Part shown: in pieces, positions 16,856 through 25,500 of the stretch | How positions within the stretch are numbered: position 1 is the stretch's first letter | Layout: each line of letters begins with the position of its first letter | Origin: Dysgonomonas sp. BGC7 | Lineage (GTDB): Bacteria; Bacteroidota; Bacteroidia; Bacteroidales; Dysgonomonadaceae | NCBI RefSeq assembly: GCF_001261735.1 | Contig: NZ_CVRP01000008.1 | Location: forward strand, 1-64,000 | DNA length: 64,000 bases | Direction of reading: 5' to 3' | Notes under the pieces: model-generated | The model's database searches: none | What the model was told of the DNA's origin: nothing | Seen by the model: the letters and a program-made list of their open reading frames with translations, nothing else | Position numbers and translations under genes: made by a program

Positions 16856-18073
16856 CTACAATGAAAATTTCTTATCTACCTCTTGAATATCCCTCATTAT
16901 AGAACTATCCAATACTTTGGCATAATGTTGAGTTGTCCGAACGTTCGAATGCCCAAGTATTTTAGCCACATTTTCCAACGATACTTTATTGGCTAAAAAT
17001 ACAATCGTAGCTGCCGTATGTCTAGCTGTGTGGGTGCTCAGCTTCTTTGTTATTCCACACGAATCGGCAATTTCCTTCAGATATGAATTCATACGTTGAT
17101 TGGTAGGTACAGGAAATAGTACACCCTTTTCGAGACAGTCTGGATGAGTCGCATATTTGTCTATGAGCATCTTTGCTGCTGTTATTAAAGGAATATTACA
17201 CATATTGTTTGTTTTCTGCCTGTTCTTGCGAATCCATAATGAGCCGTTATTATCCTTTACCAAATGTTCAGACTTTAGTTGCTCAATATCTGAAAATGCC
17301 AATCCTGTAAAACATTGGAAGAGAAAGATATCTTTGACTGTACTTAGTCTTTCAATAGAGAAGTCCTTTTGAATAATGGAGTTTAGCTCTTCTTGTGTTA
17401 GGAACTCGATATTGGTTTCCTCAAACTTAAATCGGTAAGTCATAAAAGGGTCTTTCTGAATCCAGTCATTAGAATAAGCGATACGCATAATCTTTTTCAC
17501 CTGCTTTAATCGGGTAATAGCTGTATTCTGAGCACAGTTCTTCTCTGTCTTTAAGAAGGTGTCGAACTTCTGGATAAAGGGTAGATCAATATCCTTTAGA
17601 TTGATATCCGACCTCTTATACTCTTTCTTTAGGAACTCCTTCAAATATCTTACTGTCCCCTCGAAACGAATAATCGTTTTCTGAGCATAGCCTTTACCTT
17701 GTAATTGCTTGATCTCTTTATTATGCTCCTCAAAAACTTCTAAGAGAGTTTTGTGTTTCTCTTCAACACCACAAAAGCGGTTACAGATCTCTTTTGCGGA
17801 TATTTCGAGGTTGTCGGCTTCGAGTTGCCTGTGGATATTCTGTATTTTAGCCCTGACCGTATCAATATACATATTGATCTCAGTTGATAATTTGTCTTTT
17901 GTTTTAAGCTTTCCTTTGGTTTGATCCCAATTCTCTACGAATGCACTTCTTCGGACAAACATTTCACGAAATCGCTTATCTACAGTGATTCTCATTGCAA
18001 TAGGGGCTTCTCCGTTTGCTTTGATTTTATTCTTTTTGAGAAAGAATAAAACATGGAAGGATTTTTGATTCAT
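16856..18073 (-). CDS. Tyrosine recombinase (integrase) of the mobilizable element
   Basis: This 405-residue integrase has the Bacteroidota three-part layout: an arm-binding domain (1-90), a SAM-like core-binding domain (about 105-205) and a catalytic domain (about 220-400). Catalytic residues seen are H348 and R351 (HTARHTAAT), H375 (LGHSNVRTTQHY) and the nucleophile Y384. The place of the first catalytic arginine is filled by alanine (CFTGLAFSD, A259), as in IntDOT-type enzymes that lack this Arg. The gene lies about 240 bases from tRNA-Lys with its start codon facing the tRNA, as is common for elements integrated at tRNA genes. It is the only recombinase in the window and probably moves the block to its left. 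Confidence 0.95.
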   Translation of the reverse strand: MNQKSFHVLFFLKKNKIKANGEAPIAMRITVDKRFREMFVRRSAFVENWDQTKGKLKTKDKLSTEINMYIDTVRAKIQNIHRQLEADNLEISAKEICNRFCGVEEKHKTLLEVFEEHNKEIKQLQGKGYAQKTIIRFEGTVRYLKEFLKKEYKRSDINLKDIDLPFIQKFDTFLKTEKNCAQNTAITRLKQVKKIMRIAYSNDWIQKDPFMTYRFKFEETNIEFLTQEELNSIIQKDFSIERLSTVKDIFLFQCFTGLAFSDIEQLKSEHLVKDNNGSLWIRKNRQKTNNMCNIPLITAAKMLIDKYATHPDCLEKGVLFPVPTNQRMNSYLKEIADSCGITKKLSTHTARHTAATIVFLANKVSLENVAKILGHSNVRTTQHYAKVLDSSIMRDIQEVDKKFSL

Positions 18074-18159
18074 TTTACTACTTTTTTTGTGGTTAAAATT
18101 ACGTTTAAACCATCAAGTAGCTATGAGGTAAGTTGCTGACAAATAATGACTAATACTCA

Positions 18160-18201
18160 AAATCGTGGACCATTTTTCACACGCTTGCTTGTCCACGATT
18201 T
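18160..18201. repeat. 11-base inverted repeat between integrase and tRNA-Lys
   Basis: AAATCGTGGAC (18160-18170) and GTCCACGATTT (18191-18201) are perfect inverted copies separated by 20 bases. They lie upstream of the integrase start and before the tRNA terminator. Position suggests an integrase or excisionase binding site, or the element end. The spacer is longer than the 5-8 bases normal for a core crossover site. The remaining sequence of 18074-18250 shows no gene. Confidence 0.6.
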
Positions 18202-18250
18202 AGGCATGTATATACTGTCGTAAATTGCCCTTTTTTGCCTATTTGGACAA

Positions 18251-18289
18251 AAGAAAAAACCTTGACTTTCTGCTGAAAATCAAGGTTTT
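18251..18289 (-). terminator. Terminator of the tRNA-Lys transcript
   Basis: AAAACCTTGA (18256-18265) and TCAAGGTTTT (18280-18289) form a 10-base-pair stem, extended by TTTC/GAAA around a TGCT loop. Reading the minus strand from the tRNA, the stem runs into a T-rich tract at 18251-18259. It lies 25 bases after the tRNA 3' end. T-runs also follow on the plus strand, so it may work both ways. Confidence 0.8.
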
Positions 18290-18313
18290 ACTTCTTTTTG
18301 CATCATTTGCTAG

Positions 18314-18386
18314 TGATCCCGCTGGGGCTCGAACCCAGGACCCCATCATTAAAAGTGATGTGCTCTACCTGCTGAGCTACGGAATC
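18314..18386 (-). tRNA. tRNA-Lys (anticodon UUU)
   Basis: The 73-base gene folds fully. The acceptor arms GATTCCG and CGGGATC pair with one T-G wobble, the D arm starts TAGCTCAG, and the anticodon stem CATCA/TGATG encloses loop CTTTTAA with anticodon TTT. The T arm is CTGGG-TTCGAGC-CCCAG. The discriminator is A and no CCA is encoded, as usual in Bacteroidota. A consensus promoter lies just upstream and a terminator just downstream. The neighbouring integrase makes this tRNA a candidate integration site. Confidence 0.97.
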
Positions 18387-18412
18387 TCCCTGTTGCTTTA
18401 TCAAAGCGAGTG

Positions 18413-18443
18413 CAAAGGTAGCCGAAATAATTTATAATCCAAA
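18413..18443 (-). promoter_or_regulatory. Bacteroidota-type promoter of tRNA-Lys
   Basis: On the minus strand TTTG (18440-18443) is followed after exactly 19 bases by TACCTTTG (18413-18420). This matches the -33 TTTG and -7 TAnnTTTG consensus. The tRNA starts 26 bases after the -7 box. Confidence 0.85.
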
Positions 18444-18535
18444 TAAATGGATAAAAAAAATGACACTAAGTATGCTTTTTTACCTTCGTGTATCGGCTGT
18501 TTTATGTCTAATTTTTTGATAACTAGTTATGTACG

Positions 18536-19951
18536 CTAATATTTTAAATTCTTAAATAAAGTGCGAGTTTCTCTAGCTTTATTCAAATAAGAGATCAGCA
18601 TATCACGATCGAAATAATTTGAAGACTGAGGCGTATAGATAAGTTGAAACAAAGAGCTGAGTTCTTTGTCTGTAAATTGATCTAAGATAGCATTGAATTC
18701 GTCTTTATCGTCTATTTCGAAATATAATAAGGCTAGGCGCACTTTTATGGACATATTGTTAGGATCCATATCTAAGAGCTTTTCTGTATAACTGGCGGCC
18801 TCTCTGTAGTTTTCTACTTTGATGCTGACTATTGCCAGTTTGTCAATTAAAAAGAAATCATCTCGATTAAACTCATATAATTTTAAATAAATATTCTTGG
18901 CCATGTCGTATAATCCTTGTTTAAATGCGACCTCTGCCGAGACCATTCTCAGATCTAAAGAGTCAGGGCTTTTTTCTAGTCCTTTTTGTATAGCCAGAGT
19001 TGCCCTGTCATAGTCGTCTTTGAGCAGATACAGGTGGGCCCGTTTTGCAAATAATTCTTCCGATTCCGAATCAAGCATCTCATACAGATCGAGGCTTGCC
19101 AGAGCCTCGTCATACATCTCTAATGACTGATAGCATTCTGCTAAAAGGAAACAAATCGATGTGTCGTCCGGATTGGATAGTAGTAAATCGTTGAAAATAT
19201 CGATGGCCTCCATAGCTCTTCCCGATAAAGATAGACAGTGGGCTTTAAGTTTGATTATATTGCTGTCGGCATCATTAACGGTGAGGGCAAAATCGAATGC
19301 GTCTATAGCCCTTTCATAGTCTTCGTTCATCGAATAAAGCTTACCTAAATTGATCCATGCTTCGTATGTGTAAGGTTCTAAATCGAGAATCTTATTTGTA
19401 GTGGCTATAGCCTCATCAATATTTCCTACCATTTCATAAGCATAGGCCAAATCGGAAAGAACATCAATATTTCCAGCATTGGCTTTAAGACTTTCCTCAA
19501 AGTAGAGAATCGCTTCCTTAAAGCAATCGGCTTCTACGTGGAGAAAACCAAGTTCGGCAAATATATTATCTATAGATTCATCCTCTTCTTTTTCGAGTAA
19601 TTCTTCCGATAATCTGTATGCCTTTTCGTATTGTCCGAGTTGTAGATGGCACTCTATACGCAATAAATAAAGGTCGAAATCGTACTCTGTCGAAGATTGA
19701 AGTAGCTGTAAGGCTTTATCGTACTCTCCGTCATAAACAGCCAGTTTTGCTTTTTTTACAAGCAAAGGAGTATTCCCAGGATGGATAGCCAAACCGGAAT
19801 TTATTATTGTACGGGCAGTTTCTAAATCTTCTAATCCGTCATAATAGTCGGCGAGTTCGCTAAATTCATCTGCATCAAAATAGGCATTCTTACCCGACTC
19901 TTGAGCTTCTTCATACCTTTTTACAAGTGTCGATATGTTTTTTTCTGCCAT
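18536..19951 (-). CDS. Tetratricopeptide repeat protein
   Basis: This 471-residue protein is made almost wholly of TPR units of about 34 residues. Signature pieces are NIDVLSDLAYAYEMVGNIDEAI, EAWINLGKLYSMNEDYERAIDAF and TSICFLLAECYQSLEMYDEAL. There is no signal peptide or membrane segment, so it is cytoplasmic. TPR superhelices bind other proteins; no enzymatic domain is attached and the partner cannot be told. The protein is acidic. The start at 19951 is supported by a promoter-like TACCTTTG at 19979-19986. It is monocistronic and stands between glnS and tRNA-Lys in what appears to be core chromosome. Confidence 0.9.
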   Translation of the reverse strand: MAEKNISTLVKRYEEAQESGKNAYFDADEFSELADYYDGLEDLETARTIINSGLAIHPGNTPLLVKKAKLAVYDGEYDKALQLLQSSTEYDFDLYLLRIECHLQLGQYEKAYRLSEELLEKEEDESIDNIFAELGFLHVEADCFKEAILYFEESLKANAGNIDVLSDLAYAYEMVGNIDEAIATTNKILDLEPYTYEAWINLGKLYSMNEDYERAIDAFDFALTVNDADSNIIKLKAHCLSLSGRAMEAIDIFNDLLLSNPDDTSICFLLAECYQSLEMYDEALASLDLYEMLDSESEELFAKRAHLYLLKDDYDRATLAIQKGLEKSPDSLDLRMVSAEVAFKQGLYDMAKNIYLKLYEFNRDDFFLIDKLAIVSIKVENYREAASYTEKLLDMDPNNMSIKVRLALLYFEIDDKDEFNAILDQFTDKELSSLFQLIYTPQSSNYFDRDMLISYLNKARETRTLFKNLKY

Positions 19952-19960
19952 TTAATATCC

Positions 19961-19994
19961 ATTTTAACTAAAAGGTGACAAAGGTAACACTTTT
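19961..19994 (-). promoter_or_regulatory. Promoter and leader block of the TPR gene
   Basis: On the minus strand TACCTTTG (19979-19986) fits the -7 consensus; the -33 position 19 bases upstream reads TTTA. The block from 19961 to 19994 closely resembles the sequence before the GH97 gene (47081-47116). Both share GTGACAAA, a following ACAC and TTTTAACTAAAA on the plus strand. The rest of the 332-base gap (19952-20283) holds only the hairpin at 20187-20228. Confidence 0.55.
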
Positions 19995-20186
19995 TGATGT
20001 GTTATTAAATGTCACTTTTCTCAACAAAGAATATATGATAAAAGTAGGTAATTTTTAAGTAATTTAAAAACGATATACTCCTTATGTTTAGAACTCCTTT
20101 TTTGGGGATAGTCCAAGAACATAAAGAGCATATACTGTATAGATAAAATCGTTATTTCTTTGTCTTAAATTCTCTTGTTAACCGAA

Positions 20187-20228
20187 AGGCGGAACGCTTT
20201 ACTTATTCGAGGAAAGCATATTCCGCCT
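20187..20228. other. Long hairpin downstream of glnS
   Basis: AGGCGGAA (20187-20194) pairs with TTCCGCCT (20221-20228), and inside it GCTTT (20196-20200) pairs with AAAGC (20213-20217). It lies 55-100 bases beyond the glnS stop. On the minus strand the stem is followed by TTCGG and no clear T-run, so it is at best a weak intrinsic terminator. It may instead stabilise the glnS mRNA end. Confidence 0.5.
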
Positions 20229-20283
20229 AACAGTGTGTATAATAGGAGATTGTTTTTTTAATCTGTTTTTTGTCCGGCGCTTT

Positions 20284-21978
20284 CTATTTATCCTTTGCTT
20301 TAGCCCACGAGTCCTTTAATGATACAGTCCGGTTAAATACCATTTTGTCCGAACCGGAATCTTTGTCTACACAAAAATAGCCTGTGCGCTGAAATTGGAA
20401 TTTATCCCCTGCCTGAGCTTCTTTCAGGTAAGATTCCATTTTGCAGCCTGTCAGAACTCTTAAAGAATCCGAATTCAAGAGCTCTTTAAAGTCTCTTTCG
20501 TCTTCCGATGGGTTTTCTACTATAAATAAGCGGTCATAAAGCCTCACCTCTGCATCGAAACAACCTTCGGTAGATACCCAGTGAATAGTTCCTTTTACTT
20601 TTCGCCCACTGTCAGGCATTCCGCTCTTTGTTTGTGCATCATACTCTGCATATACCTCGACCACATTACCTGCTTCGTCTTTTTTACAGCCTGTACATTT
20701 TACGATATATGCATTTTTCAAGCGAACTTCGTTGCCCGGTGTAAGACGGAAATATTTTTTAGGAGCGTCTTCCATAAAGTCGTCACGCTCGATATACAAT
20801 TCATGCGAAAAGACAATGTCATGCTCTCCCGAATTTTCGTCTTCGGGATTATTTTGCGCTTTCATCGTTTCGGTTTTACCTTCAGGGTAATTTGTTATTA
20901 TCAGTTTCACAGGGTCGAGTACGGCAGATACACGAGTCACTCTCTTATTCAGATCTTCGCGCACAGCATATTCCAATAAGCCGATATCGTTGATCCCGTC
21001 ATATTTTGTGTAACCTATTCTGTCTATGAAGTTGTGTATCGACTCGGGAGTATAGCCTCTTCGTCTGAATCCGCAGATAGTCGGCATGCGGGGGTCGTCC
21101 CATCCGGCTACAAGATTTTCTTTTACCAGTTGTAGCAATTTACGTTTGCTCATTACTGTATAGGTCAGGTTGAGGCGGTTAAATTCATATTGATGAGGAC
21201 GATATTCGTCTGTTGCCAGTTGGTCTATAAACCAATCGTAAAGAGGGCGGTGTACAACGAATTCGAGTGTACACAGAGAATGTGTTACCCCTTCGAAATA
21301 ATCACATTGACCATGAGCAAAATCATACATCGGATATGCCTTCCACTTGTTTCCTGTACGGTGGTGCGGATGTTTTATTATACGATATATTATCGGATCT
21401 CTAAAATGCATGTTTGACGATGCCATATCTATTTTGGCACGTAGTACCATGCTGCCTTCTTCCAAATCACCTTCGTTCATCTTAGTGAACAAGTCCAGAT
21501 TTTCTTCTATAGGACGCTCTCTGTACGGGCTATTTGTTCCCGGCTGAGTAGGAGTCCCTTTTTGTTTAGCAATCTCTTCGGCCGACTGCTCGTCTATGTA
21601 TGCTTTACCTTCTTTTATAAGCTGAACAGCGAAATCCCACAACTTGTCAAAGTAGTCGGAAGCATAATATATATTTGCCCAATTGTATCCCAGCCATTGT
21701 ATGTCTTCTTGTATAGAATCTACATATTCTACATCTTCCTTTACCGGATTGGTGTCATCGAAGCGCAAGTTACATACTCCGTTGTATTTTTGAGCAATGC
21801 CAAAATCTATACAAATAGCTTTTGCATGTCCTATGTGCAGATATCCATTTGGTTCCGGAGGAAAGCGTGTCTGTATACGGTTATTGTTTTTACCTTCTTT
21901 CAGGTCATTTTCTACTGCTATCTCAACAAAGTTGAGACTTTTTTTAGCTTCTTCCGTATTCAAAATATTTTCAGACAT
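20284..21978 (-). CDS. glnS: Glutaminyl-tRNA synthetase
   Basis: This 564-residue class I synthetase charges tRNA-Gln with glutamine using ATP. The HIGH motif is FPPEPNGYLHIGHAKAICID (about 41-60), and the KMSKS loop appears as VMSKRKLL. The glutaminyl-specific catalytic core LRFDDTNPVKEDVEYV is present. Two anticodon-binding beta-barrels follow (about 350-560), with DFMEDAPKKYFRL and VEVYAEYDAQTKSG typical of bacterial GlnRS. Length matches the family (about 555-580). The start at 21978 fits, with about 40 residues before the HIGH motif. It lies 28 bases downstream of a small lipoprotein gene and is probably co-transcribed with it. Confidence 0.98.
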   Translation of the reverse strand: MSENILNTEEAKKSLNFVEIAVENDLKEGKNNNRIQTRFPPEPNGYLHIGHAKAICIDFGIAQKYNGVCNLRFDDTNPVKEDVEYVDSIQEDIQWLGYNWANIYYASDYFDKLWDFAVQLIKEGKAYIDEQSAEEIAKQKGTPTQPGTNSPYRERPIEENLDLFTKMNEGDLEEGSMVLRAKIDMASSNMHFRDPIIYRIIKHPHHRTGNKWKAYPMYDFAHGQCDYFEGVTHSLCTLEFVVHRPLYDWFIDQLATDEYRPHQYEFNRLNLTYTVMSKRKLLQLVKENLVAGWDDPRMPTICGFRRRGYTPESIHNFIDRIGYTKYDGINDIGLLEYAVREDLNKRVTRVSAVLDPVKLIITNYPEGKTETMKAQNNPEDENSGEHDIVFSHELYIERDDFMEDAPKKYFRLTPGNEVRLKNAYIVKCTGCKKDEAGNVVEVYAEYDAQTKSGMPDSGRKVKGTIHWVSTEGCFDAEVRLYDRLFIVENPSEDERDFKELLNSDSLRVLTGCKMESYLKEAQAGDKFQFQRTGYFCVDKDSGSDKMVFNRTVSLKDSWAKAKDK

Positions 21979-22006
21979 TATGGTAGTATAATTAAAAATT
22001 TAGAGA

Positions 22007-22264
22007 TTATTTTTTTATTTCGGGCAACATAAATTTATTATATGCTGTATGAAACTCTTCATATTTTTCAGTGCCCTTATATTGCGCTATTATTTCCTGC
22101 GATTGCTTATATAGTTCTTCGGCTTTTTGCAGATCCTGATTTCTTATACAATCTATCGACTCCTTATTCAGGCTTGCGGCCTTTTCGGCATCTCCTTCTA
22201 CAGAAGAACACGAGGTGAGGCAAACAAACAAAATAATAGAAAATAATAATGCGAGTTTCTTCAT
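22007..22264 (-). CDS. Small lipoprotein of unknown function upstream of glnS
   Basis: This 85-residue protein begins with a lipoprotein signal (MKKLALLFSIILFVCLTSC) and lipidation at C19. The mature part is one long charged helical region (AEKAASLNKESIDCIRNQ, AEELYKQSQEII) without a known domain. The mature N terminus, SSVEGD, has acidic residues close to the cysteine. It is first in a probable two-gene unit with glnS. A TATCTTTG box at 22283-22290 is promoter-like, but without a clear TTTG upstream. The function is unknown. Confidence 0.85.
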   Translation of the reverse strand: MKKLALLFSIILFVCLTSCSSVEGDAEKAASLNKESIDCIRNQDLQKAEELYKQSQEIIAQYKGTEKYEEFHTAYNKFMLPEIKK

Positions 22265-22557
22265 ATAAAATAAATTAGGCTACAAAGATAAATAAAAACA
22301 ACATATAAGCAGCAGCATGTATTTAATGATATGCTTTTCGGCTTTTGTTTATCGAGCGAAATTTCATGTCGGTTATTATATAGCTCTACTTCAAAAGGGA
22401 TGAATCGAAAATTCGGTAAACGAATAATTACACAGCTTCATATGCAATTAAATAAGTTAAAAATCAAACTTTATATAGATTTGTATGACCAAACTTTTAA
22501 TTTTGAGCTTAAAGAATCTTGATTTAATACCATATAGATACTAATATTCTGCCTGAA

Positions 22558-25500
22558 ATGAATTATTTTTCCACATATATATATAAACTCTTTATCCTGT
22601 GCTTATTGCTAATTATTACTGAAGGTGTCTCCTCTCAGCAAATCAGCCACTTGGGAGTAGAGAACGGAATAAACGGACGGCAGGTATTCAATATAGTTCA
22701 GGACAATAAAAAGTTTGTATGGATATCTACCCGTTTTGGAGTAGATCGTTTCGATGGTGCTAATATAAAGAATTATCCCATGAATATTCTGCATAATGGT
22801 ACTATTCCAATACGGTCTATAAAAGTGGGATTAGACAGAGATTTTTCATTGTGGGCTTATACAGACAGAGGTACGATATACAAATATGACAACCAGCGTG
22901 ACGAGTTTGTTGTGCATATAGATTTGAAATTATATATAAGATCTTTGTTTTTCGATGCAGACAATAATATATTAGTAGCTACCAGATCTGATATTGGCAG
23001 GGTACAGGGCGATACTATTCAATACCTGAAAGAGCTGGAACAGAAAAGTGAACTATACAGAGATATTCTCAATTACGATAAGGAAAATATTCTTGTTGTA
23101 TCTACAGGAAACATTTATAAATATAACATAAATACTAAAAATACGCAGCCGTTTATAGATAGTGATATTATAGAAAAAGCAGGTTTTGTAATAGAAACAT
23201 GTTTATATGATTCCAATTCGAAGAAGCTATGGATAGGTACAGTCAACAAGGGAGTGTTTGTTTACGATATAGATACCCAACAGTTGAAAGCCGGCAATGA
23301 TATAAGATTATGGTATCACCCTGTACTGTCTATGAATAAATTTGATGATGAACACATGTTGATAGGTACTGAAGGTGTCGGGCTATGTCTGCTGAATATA
23401 CAAAGTTTGCAAATAGATAAAATGTATACTCAACTAAGTGAGTCTAAAGACCGTATTAGTGGAAATGCTATATATGATATTTACAAAGATACAGGGAATA
23501 AGATATGGTTGTCTACATTTTCGGATGGGATAAATATTCTTGATTTCTCTCAGCATGGCTTCCGGTCTATAAAACACGAAGAAGGTAATGCAAATTCATT
23601 GAGTAGAGATATTGTTTGCGACATACTTGAAGATTCGGACAGAAATCTATGGTTTGCGACAGATAACGACTTGTGCTTCTGGAATAGAAAAACAAACAAA
23701 TGGAAAAGATTGCTGACAGAAAAGAATGTAATGAGCTTGTATGAAGATTCTCATGGTAATATATGGGCAGGAACATATTCCTCCGGTGTTTTCAAACTGA
23801 ATAAGCAAGGCTCTATTATTGCTAATTATATTAAGCATCCGAATCTAGAGAATAGTATAGGAACCAGTTTTGTATATGCTATCTGCGAAGATTCGGAAGG
23901 TAATATTTGGTTTGGAGGAAAGCGGGGAAACACATCTAAACTGAATCTGGCAACTAATTCTTTTACTCATGTGTCGGCTACACAAGCAAATCACATTGTG
24001 AAAAAAGATTCGAAACATATACTTGTATCTACAGAGCATGGTGTCTATCAAATATCTACAAAGGATAACGTTACAAAAGAGTGTACTTTCAACAAGAACC
24101 TGAAAAGCAAATATATCAGTGATATGTATCTTGAATCAGATTCTGTAATCTGGCTGGCTACATACGGAGATGGTCTCAATCGTTGCAATATGCTTACGGG
24201 AGGAATATCCAGCTTTACTGAAAAAAATGGATTGCCATCCGATATTGTCTATGCTATAGAAGCCGACAGCGATAATAATCTGTGGTTTAGCTCCGAAAAT
24301 GGTATAGGATGTTTTAATTTGAAATCGTATCAGGTAACAAACTTCTCTGTTGTAGATGGAATCTCTGGAAATCGATTCAGGCAGCTGTCTAAAACAAAGA
24401 GCCATGATGGCGATATTTATTTCGGTTCTTATAATGGAGTTACATTTTTCGATCCCCGACAGATACATAAAACAAAGAATACTGCCCGATTATCGTTGCA
24501 AGGCTTTTCCCTGTTCAATCAGATAGTAAAACCCGGAGATAAGAATTCTCCTTTGAAACAGGCATTGGACGATACTAAAGAGATAACACTTAATTACAGG
24601 CAACATTCTTTTTCTGTAGATTTCGTTGCTGTAGATTATTCTCTGGGCAAAAGTCGCCGTTATATGTGGAAACTTGAAAATATGGATCAGAATTGGGTAG
24701 GACCTACTGCCGAGCATATTGCAAATTATACCAATCTCAGTCCTAATGATTATGTATTCAAAGTAAAATATCTTGACGACAACAGTAATGTTTTAGATGA
24801 GAGAGAGGTCAAAATAACAGTATCTCCTCCTTTCTGGAATACTGCTTGGGCACGTATAATAATGGTTGCAATGGTGGCTGTTATTGTCTATTTAGTATAC
24901 AGGTATGTTGAGCAGCAAATGAAGAAAAAGCAGTCGGAAGAGAAAATCCGTTTTTTTATAAATACAGCTCACGATATCCGTACTCCACTCACACTGATCA
25001 GTGGCCCTATATATGAGTTGAAAGAACAAATAGAGGCTTCGCCCAAGAACGATCATTTACTTACACTCGTTACAGAGAATCTCAATAAACTCAATAAGAT
25101 GTTTTCGCAGTTGCTCGACTTTCAGAAAGCATACGAGTCTAAAGATCAGTTGGTAATAAGACAGCGCGATGTGAAAAAATATTTGGAGAAGAAATTTCCT
25201 TATTGGAAATCATCTGCAAACAAAAAAGAGATAACTTTAATCTTAGAGCTTCCTCTTGAAGACCTTTTGGAGTGGTTTGATATTGAAAAAATGGATAGAA
25301 TTCTCGACAATCTGGTTTCTAATGCTATTAAATACACTCCTCAGCGAGGACATATAGATATAAAATTATCTTCAGATTCTAACAACTGGCAAATATCGGT
25401 TATGGATAACGGGATAGGAATATCCAAGCAGGATAGAAAGAATCTATTTACCCGTTTCTATAGGGCAAGTAATGCTGTAAACTCACAAGTCTCGGGCTCT

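Noticed and set aside
18314-18386. tRNA 3' end as the exact crossover site of the element
   Set aside because: No second copy of the tRNA 3' end was found in the window and the tRNA keeps an adjacent terminator, so the crossover point is left open.
18225-18437. 70-codon plus-strand frame across the tRNA
   Set aside because: It is antisense to tRNA-Lys and its terminator, so coding is implausible.
22331-22522. 63-codon plus-strand frame before the HTCS gene
   Set aside because: The sequence has no recognisable domain, signal or promoter and lies in the AT-rich leader region of the HTCS gene.
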